From positions 32,095 through 96,094 of the forward strand of contig JAHRVQ010000019.1 of assembly GCA_019090615.1 (NCBI GenBank): 64,000 nt of DNA, read 5' to 3'. Shown piece after piece: positions 18,353 through 26,937 of the stretch. Every line of letters begins with the position of its first letter. Position 1 is the stretch's first letter. A program made the translations under genes and the position numbers. The notes beneath the pieces are model-generated. The model made no database searches, was not told where the DNA came from, and worked only from the letters and a program-made list of their open reading frames with translations. Origin of the DNA: Pseudomonadales bacterium. Its GTDB lineage: Bacteria; Pseudomonadota; Gammaproteobacteria; Pseudomonadales; Azotimanducaceae.

Positions 18353-19477
18353 ATCAACATACGTCCGCTGGGCATCGTCTGCCTATTATTGCTGTCCTTT
18401 AAAACCCTCGCCAACAGTGCTGTTATTTTACAGTATCACCATATTGCAGCAACCACCCCATCGGTCACCAGCACCCGGGTACAACTTTTTGAGCAGCATC
18501 TCGACTACCTCAAAAAACAGGGCTTCCATGTACTGCCCCTACCCAGGATCGTATCCGCTTTCAAAGGAGATAATACATTACCTGCTAAGGCGGTCAGCAT
18601 TACCTTTGACGATGCCTATCTCAATCTTTACCACAATGCCTTCCCGTTGCTCAAACAAAGAAAATTCCCCTTCACTATTTTTGTTGTTACTCAACTCGTG
18701 GGGCGTCCGGGTTATCTATCCTGGGATCAACTGCGTGAAATGCAGCATCAGGGCGCCACAATTGCCAATCACAGTCATTCACATAGCCACCTACTGCGCA
18801 AACTTAGCGACGAGACAGCAGCTCAATGGCAGCAGCGGGTAACGCGGGAAATCACCGACGCCCAGAGGCAACTTAATAGCGAACTAGGTACCAACAATAA
18901 ACTATTTGCCTATCCCTACGGTGAATACAACCTGGCACTGAAAAAAATAATCAAACAATTGGGCTATGTAGGATTTGGCCAGCAAAGTGGTGCAGCAGGT
19001 AAGCATAGCTCAACCGAAGTGCTGCCAAGGTTCCCCCTGTCCGGTATCTACGCAGACTTTGAAACATTTAAAACCAAGGTAAACAGCCTGCCGATGCCAA
19101 TCATTGAGCCAGCCCAGGAACCTGAAGTTACCGACATCAATTTCCGGCCAGAACTAACCCTGCAATTCATATCGACTGAGGCCAATATCGAACAACTTGT
19201 TTGCTACGGCCCCTCAGGTATTACCGAACTGATAAAACGTACATCGGGTGTTATTAACGCTAAGAGTTTTGACCCAGTGCCCATCGGACGATCAAGATAC
19301 AATTGCACTATTCCTGTCAGTGCTATTCCTATCAACGCTATTCCTGCCAACACGCTGACTGAAAAATTAGCCGAGGGAAATCCACCACTCACAAAGCAAA
19401 ACACACCACAATATTATTGGTATAGCCAACTCTGGATTCGAAAAAACAATGATGGCAGCTGGTATCAGGAGCGATAA
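18353..19477 (+). CDS. Exported polysaccharide deacetylase (NodB family)
   Basis: The mature part shows the NodB motifs: SITFDDAY (metal-binding Asp pair), NHSHSHSHL (His ligands) and LFAYPYGEYN. A weaker C-terminal domain of about 110 residues follows (from about 19110), containing three 15-base repeats. It probably deacetylates an N-acetylated envelope or exopolysaccharide. The start is unclear. The hydrophobic signal peptide (PLGIVCLLLLSFKTLANS) is in frame but lacks an upstream ATG, GTG or TTG; the first standard codon is TTG 18389, inside the hydrophobic core. A possible ribosome site (AGGA, 18338-18341) precedes ATC 18353, and AGG 18348-18350 precedes ATA 18359; CTG 18368 is a third option. 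I set the start provisionally at 18353. Confidence 0.8.
   Translation: MNIRPLGIVCLLLLSFKTLANSAVILQYHHIAATTPSVTSTRVQLFEQHLDYLKKQGFHVLPLPRIVSAFKGDNTLPAKAVSITFDDAYLNLYHNAFPLLKQRKFPFTIFVVTQLVGRPGYLSWDQLREMQHQGATIANHSHSHSHLLRKLSDETAAQWQQRVTREITDAQRQLNSELGTNNKLFAYPYGEYNLALKKIIKQLGYVGFGQQSGAAGKHSSTEVLPRFPLSGIYADFETFKTKVNSLPMPIIEPAQEPEVTDINFRPELTLQFISTEANIEQLVCYGPSGITELIKRTSGVINAKSFDPVPIGRSRYNCTIPVSAIPINAIPANTLTEKLAEGNPPLTKQNTPQYYWYSQLWIRKNNDGSWYQER
19307..19351 (+). repeat. 15-bp in-frame tandem repeat in the deacetylase C-terminus
   Basis: Three consecutive 15-base units encode TIPVS, AIPIN and AIPAN. Confidence 0.8.
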
Positions 19478-19522
19478 TCATTCTTCAAAATAGCCGCCTT
19501 GTGGCGCACGTTTTAATGCGTT

Positions 19523-19608
19523 CTATTTTTCTCGTAATACAATCTATACCTCTCGTAATACCATCTATATTTCTCGTAATACCATCTAAATTTCTCGTAA
19601 TACAATCA
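19523..19608 (-). repeat. 21-bp tandem repeat of the last codons and stop of the FtsX-like gene
   Basis: On the minus strand the gene ends ATG ATT GTA TTA CGA GAA ATT TAG. Three further 21-base copies follow, each reading as a short open stretch ending in TAG in the same frame (stops at 19565-19567, 19544-19546 and 19523-19525). They differ by a few substitutions, mainly in the codon before the stop. Confidence 0.95.
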
Positions 19609-22087
19609 TAGGCGGTACGCGTACCACTTTATAGGTCGCAACTGTGCCGATAATGCCAACTAACACCAAACCCAGCATTGGCCCTAACAACCAAAGCAAC
19701 AAATTCGGCGTGTAGGCCAGTTTGAAGATTTTGACTTCCAACGCAAATACCGTTATTTCTGCGCCAATGGTTGCCAGTAGACCCGCAAACAAACCAAGTA
19801 AACAAAACTCAATGATTAAACTGCCCATCACCAAATTTCTTGCCGCACCCAGGGTACGAAGAATGGCATGTTCCTGAAGCCGCTCATCCATACTTGCCTG
19901 AATACTGGCCAGTAATACAAAGGCCCCGGTAACAAGTATCAACCCAAGTACCAGCTCTATGGCCATTGATACCTGTTGAATAATATTCTGAATCTGCTCA
20001 ATAATTGCATCAACAGCAATCACAGTCATGGTGGGATAGGTACGTAGAATATCATTCAAGAATAATTTGTTGTCCGCAGCCAAATAAAAACTGGTCATAA
20101 AAGTTGAAGAAAATTCAGCTAGCGCATCAGGAGAAAAAATAATATAAAAATTAGGCCGCATATTATCCCAGTTCAGCAGCCGAATATTACTCACCAATGC
20201 GCTTACTTCTCGACCTTGAATATTAAAAACAAGCTCATCGCCTATTTTGAGGCCATTCGACAGAGCAAACTCCTGCTCCAATGAAACAAGCGCCGGGCCG
20301 CGATAACTAGCAGGCCACCATTGTCCGGCGACAATTTCATTGGCATCCGGTAACAGCGTTGCATAGGTCAAATTCCGCGTCGCGCCGGAACGAGGCCCAC
20401 TACCTCGGCGTGTATCAGTGGACGCATTGGCATCTCGCGTTTTTGCTGATTGTTGATTAACCTTAATAATTCGACCACGAATCATCGGATAAATTGGTTC
20501 AGACTGAATCTGGTTTTCGGTTAGCAGTTCGCGTATCGGCGCAACGTCTGCGGGTGAGATATTTATGGCAAAATGATTAGGCGCATTATCTGGGATCTGA
20601 GACTGCCAGGAATCAATCAAATCCGTCCGCACAATTGCTAGTATTAATACCAACATAATGGCCAACCCAAAAACCAGTATTTGCACCGTATTTTCCTGGC
20701 CACGCCGATGCATACCAGCAAGCGCCAATCGCCAGGCACTGCCGGCTTGCATACCAACAAGGCGACTGGTTCTAAGCAATAAACTGGCAATCAGATATAG
20801 GAATATCACTGCTACCGCGGCGCCTGAAAACAACGTCAGCGCCAGCTCCAGATCCTGGCTATACCACCACATCAACCCTAGAGTGCCACAAACCCCCATG
20901 GCATAACCCAACCAATCTTTTAACTCAGGTTCATCCACATCCCGTCGAATGACGCGCACCGGTTCGATCGCCCTCAATCTGGTTATCGGCGGTAAGGCAA
21001 AAGACAGCAGACAGACAAAACCTGTAATAAGTCCCAACAAAAAGGGTTGCACGCCAGGTGCTGGCAGTTCAATTGGAATATACGGCCCGAGGATCGAAAC
21101 AACCGCTAACTGAGCACAATAGCCAAGGCCACTTCCGGCAACCGTCGCCAGCAACCCGAGCAATGAAAAAATTACCAGGAACAATCCATCCACTGCATTC
21201 GGCGTTGCACCCAGGGTCTTAAAAATAGCTACGTGATCAAAATGGCGTCTGGCATAACGTTTAGCTGAAAGTGCAATGGCGACACCTGCCAGGACTACCC
21301 CTAATAACCCCCCTAATAACAAAAAACGTTCCGCCCGCGCCAGCGCCGCGCCGATACCCTGCACCCCATCTTTAACGCTAATAACCCGACTCCCCTGGCT
21401 GAGAAGCGGTTTTACCCAGGCAGAAAATTCCAGCAATGCGCTATTATCGCCTGCAAATAGATACCGATAGTTTATTAAACTACCGGGCTGCACGACGCTG
21501 GTGGCCGGCACATCACTAAGGTTCATCATCACTCGCGGCCCTGCGCTGTCGAAGCCAGCCCCTGGGTCGGGTTCCTTTATGAGCGCTTTAGTCACCAACA
21601 GACTGGTTGCACCAATATCAAGCAAATCCCCAACCTGAATATCGAGAGAAGGCAACAACCGGCTCTCTACCCAGACTTCTCCTGTTTTTGGCCCTTGCTC
21701 AACAATATCGCCACGTTCAAATGCAGCGGCTGCAACAATCAATTTACCGCGTAAGGGGTAGTTTTCATTCACTGCTTTTATAGAAGCAAACTGCGCCCGT
21801 TCAGCCGAGAATACCATTGACAAAAAACTGATCGTTTCTGCCCGCTGCAACCCTAGCTGATCGGACTTGAGCAGAATATGTGCGGCTATCGGCTCAGCCG
21901 TTCTAATTACCCGGTCGGCTGCCAGGAAGGTGGCAGACTCCTGCATTAATGCCTGCTGTAACCGATCAACAAATAGTGCGATGGTAGTTACGGTAGCCAC
22001 AGCCATTATCAGAGAAAAGAGCAAAAGTGTTAGTTCACCAGAACGCCAATCCCTCCACAACAACTTAAGGCCCAGAGAGAAATGCAT
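19586..22087 (-). CDS. FtsX-family ABC transporter permease (YbbP-like)
   Basis: This 833-residue protein has an N-terminal membrane helix, a periplasmic MacB-PCD-like domain, three helices near 260-370 (FLLLGGLLGVVLAGVAIALSAK...), a second group near 400-480, another periplasmic domain, and three C-terminal helices with the FtsX signature (ASMDERLQEHAILRTLGAAR). The length and duplicated layout match YbbP, partner of the YbbA ATPase. The transport substrate is unknown. The ATPase gene lies immediately upstream (stop 22088, next to this ATG at 22087), and the esterase gene is divergent, the same arrangement as tesA-ybbA-ybbP in E. coli. The 3' end is embedded in a repeat. Confidence 0.9.
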   Translation of the reverse strand: MHFSLGLKLLWRDWRSGELTLLLFSLIMAVATVTTIALFVDRLQQALMQESATFLAADRVIRTAEPIAAHILLKSDQLGLQRAETISFLSMVFSAERAQFASIKAVNENYPLRGKLIVAAAAFERGDIVEQGPKTGEVWVESRLLPSLDIQVGDLLDIGATSLLVTKALIKEPDPGAGFDSAGPRVMMNLSDVPATSVVQPGSLINYRYLFAGDNSALLEFSAWVKPLLSQGSRVISVKDGVQGIGAALARAERFLLLGGLLGVVLAGVAIALSAKRYARRHFDHVAIFKTLGATPNAVDGLFLVIFSLLGLLATVAGSGLGYCAQLAVVSILGPYIPIELPAPGVQPFLLGLITGFVCLLSFALPPITRLRAIEPVRVIRRDVDEPELKDWLGYAMGVCGTLGLMWWYSQDLELALTLFSGAAVAVIFLYLIASLLLRTSRLVGMQAGSAWRLALAGMHRRGQENTVQILVFGLAIMLVLILAIVRTDLIDSWQSQIPDNAPNHFAINISPADVAPIRELLTENQIQSEPIYPMIRGRIIKVNQQSAKTRDANASTDTRRGSGPRSGATRNLTYATLLPDANEIVAGQWWPASYRGPALVSLEQEFALSNGLKIGDELVFNIQGREVSALVSNIRLLNWDNMRPNFYIIFSPDALAEFSSTFMTSFYLAADNKLFLNDILRTYPTMTVIAVDAIIEQIQNIIQQVSMAIELVLGLILVTGAFVLLASIQASMDERLQEHAILRTLGAARNLVMGSLIIEFCLLGLFAGLLATIGAEITVFALEVKIFKLAYTPNLLLWLLGPMLGLVLVGIIGTVATYKVVRVPPMIVLREI

Positions 22088-22822
22088 TTAAATTAATGTC
22101 TCCTGCTTGCTTAATTTTCCAGAGGTAATTTCAATTGACCGCGCACAACGAGAAGCGAGCCGATTATCATGTGTGACCAGCACCAACGTCGTATCAAACT
22201 CTCGATTCAAATCAAATATAAGGTCAATAACGTGTTTGCCTGTTTCAGTATCCAGATTGCCTGTCGGCTCATCTGCGAATAATAATTCCGCCGTGGAAGC
22301 AAAAGCTCTGGCAATGGCAACCCTTTGTTGTTCACCCCCAGAAAGCTGCTTCGGATAGTGCTTCATGCGATGGTCGAGTCCAACCCGTTGCAGTAATTCA
22401 ATCGCTTTTTGTTCCGCCTCTGGGTCTTTTTTTAGTTCAGCAGGTAGCATCACGTTTTCCAGTGCGGTTAAGCTACCCAGCAGTTGAAACGTTTGAAAAA
22501 CAAAGCCTACCATTTGACCACGAACTCTAGCCCGCTGCTCTTCGTCCATAGCGGTGATTTTATTCCCCGCAAGGTATATATCACCTTCACTCGGCACATC
22601 TAAACCGGCTAAAATACTCAGTAATGTCGTTTTCCCAGAGCCTGATGCACCAATAATAGCCACTGTTTCTGCCTTCTTGATTTCAAGATCAATCCCTTTC
22701 AAGATAGTCAGCTGACCATCTGAGGTATCAACCGTTTTGCCAAGAGCAACTGTTTTGATCATAATTTTATCGTCAATAAGTTCAGTATCCATATTTTCCA
22801 AATTGGTTAGGGTTTTCGACAT
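22088..22822 (-). CDS. ABC transporter ATP-binding protein (YbbA/LolD-like)
   Basis: The 244-residue product is a complete ABC ATPase: Walker A GASGSGKTTL, Q-loop VFQTFQLLGSLTALENV, signature LSGGEQQRVAIARA, Walker B ELLFADEPTGNLD and switch His in LVLVTHD. It belongs to the LolD/MacB/YbbA group that works with FtsX-like permeases; the partner is the downstream permease. The N-terminus has about 20 residues before the usual start of the fold, so MIKTVALGK could also be the true start. Confidence 0.93.
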   Translation of the reverse strand: MSKTLTNLENMDTELIDDKIMIKTVALGKTVDTSDGQLTILKGIDLEIKKAETVAIIGASGSGKTTLLSILAGLDVPSEGDIYLAGNKITAMDEEQRARVRGQMVGFVFQTFQLLGSLTALENVMLPAELKKDPEAEQKAIELLQRVGLDHRMKHYPKQLSGGEQQRVAIARAFASTAELLFADEPTGNLDTETGKHVIDLIFDLNREFDTTLVLVTHDNRLASRCARSIEITSGKLSKQETLI

Positions 22823-22856
22823 TTGCCCTGGCGCATCTATTTATCGCCGATACTTT

Positions 22857-23558
22857 ATGACTGCAATCACTACAAAATCCAGAACAGGCATAAAACCCTG
22901 TTCAAATTGCCTGCTGGTTGTTTTTTCCCTGCTCATGGCTGTAAGCCTTACATCGACAGCAAAAGAATCCACCATTTTAGTATTTGGTGATAGCATCAGT
23001 GCCGCCTATGGTATGCATAAAAATCAGGGCTGGGTTCATCTATTGGGCACTCGACTGAACGAAAAAAACATCGCCTACCACGTCATCAATGCGAGTGTCA
23101 GCGGCGAAACAACCGGTGGTGGTTTACTAAGATTACCGAAATCCCTTGAAATTCACCAACCCGATATTCTGATCCTTGAACTAGGTGGTAACGACGGTCT
23201 CAGAGGGTATCCTATATCCCGAATTGAAGCCAATTTAGTCGCCATGATACAAATGGCGCAATCGCAGAGTATCGATATTTTGTTGGTTGGTATGGCCTTA
23301 CCACCAAACTATGGTCAACGCTATACCAGCGCATTTACCTCAATGTATGGCCATATTGCAAAAGATCTCAACCTCCCCCTGGTACCTTTTTTACTAGAGG
23401 GCATCCTAGAAGGCATTCTTGCAGGGACAGCGGGAGCGGGGGAAACTGCAAGGGAAAAACTATTACAAAATGATAGAATTCATCCCACAGTCAAAGCACA
23501 ACCACTGCTATTGAACAATGTTTGGCCATACCTTGAAAAAATAGTCTTGAAAAAATAG
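22857..23558 (+). CDS. tesA: TesA-type SGNH arylesterase/lysophospholipase
   Basis: From ATG 22857 the product is 233 residues. An N-terminal signal peptide (CLLVVFSLLMAVSLTSTAKES) leads into VFGDSISAAYGM, the GDS block with the nucleophilic Ser. LELGGNDGLRGYP is block III, and DRIHPT supplies the catalytic Asp and His. Length and motifs match TesA, a periplasmic thioesterase/lysophospholipase. A longer frame from 22737 would overlap the divergent ABC ATPase gene and lacks a better signal peptide, so I reject it. Only 34 bases separate the two divergent starts. The last residues come from a 14-base tandem repeat that continues past the stop. Confidence 0.92.
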   Translation: MTAITTKSRTGIKPCSNCLLVVFSLLMAVSLTSTAKESTILVFGDSISAAYGMHKNQGWVHLLGTRLNEKNIAYHVINASVSGETTGGGLLRLPKSLEIHQPDILILELGGNDGLRGYPISRIEANLVAMIQMAQSQSIDILLVGMALPPNYGQRYTSAFTSMYGHIAKDLNLPLVPFLLEGILEGILAGTAGAGETAREKLLQNDRIHPTVKAQPLLLNNVWPYLEKIVLKK

Positions 23559-23615
23559 TCTTGAAAAATCAGTCTTGAAAAATCAGTCTTGAAAAATCAG
23601 TCTTGAAAAAATAAC
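23532..23615 (+). repeat. 14-bp tandem repeat over the tesA stop codon
   Basis: Six copies of a 14-base unit (CTTGAAAAAATAGT, later CTTGAAAAATCAGT) start 27 bases before the stop and continue about 57 bases after it. The first two copies encode the last residues of the esterase. Because 14 is not a multiple of three, this repeat shifts frame each time. Confidence 0.93.
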
Positions 23616-23724
23616 TTTGGGAAATGGCCCTAAAACAACAGCCTGCACAGCTTAGTATCGAAAAATTTGCATCCAACAATTAGCATCAAGCAAATAATAA
23701 CCCAGTTTGTTACGCCAACAGGTA

Positions 23725-25731
23725 CTAACGTCCACTCTCTGCAGCACACCATTTCTCAATCATATTTGACAGGGCTTTCGGATTAACTGGTTTCGTTAAA
23801 AAATCACTCATACCGCTATTAAAACATTTCTCTTTTTGCTCCAGTAGCGCATGTGCGGTCAAGGCAACTATTGGCGTATCCTGCATACCAGGTTGCGTAC
23901 GAATGCAGGCAGTCGCTTCGAACCCATCAACGTTTGGCATTTCTATATCCATTAATATCAGGTCATATTTTTGCTCTAATGACTTATCAATAGCCTGTTG
24001 TCCATCGGTTGCCAGGTCAGTGGCTAAACCCATTTTTTGTAGTAACTTTAAAATCACTTTTTGATTCACTAAATTATCTTCGGCAACTAATATTCGAATT
24101 TCACTCAAAGTCTCTAACTCGACAATTTTATGCTGAGTCATCTGCTGCTTTTTACTCTGCTCTATTGAATCAACAGACACTAGCTGGCAAATACTCTGGA
24201 GTAACTCAGATTTTTCGACTGGTTTTACCAAAGATGCACTAAAACCGGAATTAGCCGCCTGTTTCGTCTGCGCTTTGTCAGCGTCAGAACAAATGAAAAG
24301 CAGGTGTTGTTCAATTTGATACTTTTTTGCCAGCGCAGACAATTGTCGACCCAACTCAATCCCATTCATCCCCAACAAAGCCGAACTCACCAACACCACA
24401 CTAAAGGGGGAATTCTGTTGCATATTTTCGGTCACTAATTCAATAGCCGCGTCACCGCTTTCAACCAGTGAAACATTACTATTAACAGCTATTAAAGAAT
24501 CTCGATAAACCTTTCGGCTCAATTCATCTGTATCCACTATCAACACTCGCACCTTATCGAGTTTATCTAACGCAATTTTATTAATACAAAAATCATCTCT
24601 GACCGGCAGCGGCAATGAAAACCAGAACTTCGAACCTTCACCCAGAACACTACTGACGCCAATTTCTCCACGCATCATTTCAACCAACTTTTCAGATATA
24701 CTTAATCCCAAACCAGTACCACCAAATTCTCGCGTAGTAGAAGACTCGGCCTGCTTGTAGGCGCTAAATATTTCGCCGAGCTGGATTTTTCTAATGCCAA
24801 CGCCAGTATCTTTGACCTCTACATGCACCTGGCTAGTATCACTAAATTGATCCGCCTGAGCCATCACACTAACGACTATCTCACCCTGATGGGTAAATTT
24901 TAGCGCGTTGCCAATGAGGTTATTCAGGATTTGGCGCAAACGCGCTGGGTCACCACTAACAAACTGTGGTACATCCGGATGGATAATTATGGAGATACTC
25001 AAACCTTTCGTTTCAGCACGAATTTTAAAAAATTGCACAGCCTCACTGATGCAAGTCCGCAATTCAAAATCCACAGCTTCTAAAACCAGACCTCCAGATT
25101 CAATTTTAGAAAAATCCAGAATGTCATTAATGAGTCTTAATAAGGAATCCCCAACAGTTTGTATCGTCAAGGCGCAATCTTGTTGATCGTCCGTCAGCTT
25201 ACTATTGAGTAACAAGCTCGCCATGCCAAGAACACCATTTAGCGGAGTTCGAATTTCATGACTCATATTCGCCAAAAATTCGCTTTTAGACCGCGTGGCT
25301 TTCTCTGCAATTTTTCGCGCCATATCAAGACGAAAATTCATTTCTTCAAGAAGTTGCTTGGACTTACGAATTCGAACCGCAGACCGCAAGCGTGCGGCAA
25401 CTATAGGGTAGATAAACGGCTTACTAACATAGTCCATCGCGCCTGCATCCAACCCCGAAATGACATCCTCTTCATCACCCTTAACAGATACTAATATGAC
25501 CGGAATATGCCTTGTCTCCACCCCTTCCTTAAGGCGTTTGCAAACTTCAAGGCCGCTCATGCCAGGCATGACTACGTCCAGCAATATCACATCAGGTTGC
25601 TCCTGAACGGCTATCTCCAATGCCTGTGGCCCGCCATAAGCACAACTTACTTTATAATCATCATCCTCAAGGGCATAGGCAAGCAATTCTACATTGGCCT
25701 TAACATCATCCACTACCAATACTTTATCCAT
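23725..25731 (-). CDS. Soluble hybrid histidine kinase: receiver, HisKA, HATPase, pseudo-receiver, receiver
   Basis: The 668 residues contain a receiver (Asp52 in VILLDVVMPG), a short coil, HisKA (FLANMSHEIRTPLNG, His158) and an ATPase with NLIGNALKFTH, DTGVGI and GTGLGLSI. A second receiver-like domain near 400-520 has Ser where the phospho-acceptor Asp should be (VVLVSSALLGMNG). A third, intact receiver (LILMDIEMPNVDGF) completes the chain. There is no membrane segment or HPt domain. It probably takes signals through the N-terminal receiver and passes phosphate from the last receiver to an unlinked HPt protein. It is the last gene of a long minus-strand signalling region; the cognate output is not in view. 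Confidence 0.92.
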   Translation of the reverse strand: MDKVLVVDDVKANVELLAYALEDDDYKVSCAYGGPQALEIAVQEQPDVILLDVVMPGMSGLEVCKRLKEGVETRHIPVILVSVKGDEEDVISGLDAGAMDYVSKPFIYPIVAARLRSAVRIRKSKQLLEEMNFRLDMARKIAEKATRSKSEFLANMSHEIRTPLNGVLGMASLLLNSKLTDDQQDCALTIQTVGDSLLRLINDILDFSKIESGGLVLEAVDFELRTCISEAVQFFKIRAETKGLSISIIIHPDVPQFVSGDPARLRQILNNLIGNALKFTHQGEIVVSVMAQADQFSDTSQVHVEVKDTGVGIRKIQLGEIFSAYKQAESSTTREFGGTGLGLSISEKLVEMMRGEIGVSSVLGEGSKFWFSLPLPVRDDFCINKIALDKLDKVRVLIVDTDELSRKVYRDSLIAVNSNVSLVESGDAAIELVTENMQQNSPFSVVLVSSALLGMNGIELGRQLSALAKKYQIEQHLLFICSDADKAQTKQAANSGFSASLVKPVEKSELLQSICQLVSVDSIEQSKKQQMTQHKIVELETLSEIRILVAEDNLVNQKVILKLLQKMGLATDLATDGQQAIDKSLEQKYDLILMDIEMPNVDGFEATACIRTQPGMQDTPIVALTAHALLEQKEKCFNSGMSDFLTKPVNPKALSNMIEKWCAAESGR

Positions 25732-26048
25732 ACACTATCTCAACATCTCAACGGTTGGTCAACCTTATGACGTACAGTTCTCCACCTTTAGCTACAACAA
25801 TTCATCCACACGATGATCAATATCTGCAAAAGGTTTCGACTCAGGCAGCCATCTTTGTGAATACACTATAAACTGTAGCCAGCTCATCTCAGTCTAGACA
25901 AAGGTCACTCTAACGAGGGATTATTTGCGTCCGCTAATTCGCCATCATAATAATTCGAATAATAAAAAATGATACTCAACCAGGGCAGCATAAAAGTAGG
26001 AAATAGCTGCACCTTTTTTAGGTTTATACGCAACTAAGCCCATGCTTA
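25732..26048. other. Intergenic region upstream of the hybrid kinase
   Basis: This 317-base stretch between two minus-strand genes should carry the kinase promoter. I see no ORF, hairpin with a T-run, or convincing promoter in it. Confidence 0.4.
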
Positions 26049-26762
26049 TTATGCCATACTGCGCTCAACCTGCCGCCATTCTGGCATCGCACGGTCAAGT
26101 AACTGATAGAATAGTCGATTATGATTAAAATGTACCAGGTGACAAAGTTCATGATAAATAACAAAATCGATTATACGAGGACCATGCAATATCAATAAGG
26201 AATTAAGACACAAACCACCGTCTTTAGAGCAACTACCCCACCTGGCACGCATTTTTCGCACCCGCAAACTGGTCGCTTGCACCGCTAATGGAAAATTTTG
26301 TTCGCATACTTTCAGTCTGGCAGGAAAAATCCGTAAACTTTCACGCTTATAAAACTGATCCAGAAGGCGCCGGATCTGTAACGGATCTTCCGGTTTAGTA
26401 CACCGAACCTTAAAAAAACCCGCTTCAATTTCTACTTTTCCGCGGCCTTTGACAATTAACAAGGGATAAGACTGGCCAAGGAATAAATGCTGCTCGCCAG
26501 CTCGATAGGACAGTTTTAGTACTTCAGGCTGCGTAGCGAGATTTCTTAGCGAATTAACAATCCAGCCGTTTTTAGATGCCAGAAACGCTTCTATTTCAAC
26601 CCATGGGCATCGCAAAGGCACCCTTAACTCAATAGGCCTTAGGCCGGAGAAAACATGAATAGCCAGCGTTTTGCGTTTCTGCCGAATAACAAATAATCTG
26701 GCACTTACCAGTTCGGGACAATCCTTGAAATAAATCAGTCTTTGGTATTTATTGCTATCCAT
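26049..26762 (-). CDS. YgjP-like (DUF45/M48-type) zinc metallopeptidase
   Basis: The 237-residue product has the catalytic motif YHELCHLVHFNHNRLFY (HExxH plus the following NHxxxF) and the upstream RARWGSCSKDGGLCLN typical of YgjP/SprT-like metallopeptidases. It has an N-terminal beta-rich region (SARLFVIRQKRKTLAIHVF) as in the family. It is probably cytoplasmic; the substrate is unknown. It sits between two signalling genes but has no obvious connection to them. The gene ends in tandem TAA stops. Confidence 0.88.
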   Translation of the reverse strand: MDSNKYQRLIYFKDCPELVSARLFVIRQKRKTLAIHVFSGLRPIELRVPLRCPWVEIEAFLASKNGWIVNSLRNLATQPEVLKLSYRAGEQHLFLGQSYPLLIVKGRGKVEIEAGFFKVRCTKPEDPLQIRRLLDQFYKRESLRIFPARLKVCEQNFPLAVQATSLRVRKMRARWGSCSKDGGLCLNSLLILHGPRIIDFVIYHELCHLVHFNHNRLFYQLLDRAMPEWRQVERSMA

Positions 26763-26840
26763 AGGGGTATTATCCTATGAACCTACTAACCAGACAAATT
26801 TAACCAGAAAAATTCGATTTTTTACATCGAACTAGCTCCT

Positions 26841-26879
26841 CAAAAGAACTTATCAAAAGAACTTATCAAAAGAACTTAT
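26841..26879. repeat. 13-bp tandem repeat, three perfect copies
   Basis: CAAAAGAACTTAT occurs three times without interruption, 59 bases downstream of the stop of the receiver-phosphatase gene and 5' of the YgjP-like gene. Confidence 0.95.
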
Positions 26880-26937
26880 CAGAGTAACAATTTAGTCCTT
26901 CTACAAAATCGCCCCGCCGCCTATTAAGAACCGTGCT

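Noticed and set aside
22737..22856. Longer N-terminus for the TesA-type esterase
   Set aside because: It would overlap the divergent ABC ATPase gene and puts 40 extra residues before a good signal peptide.
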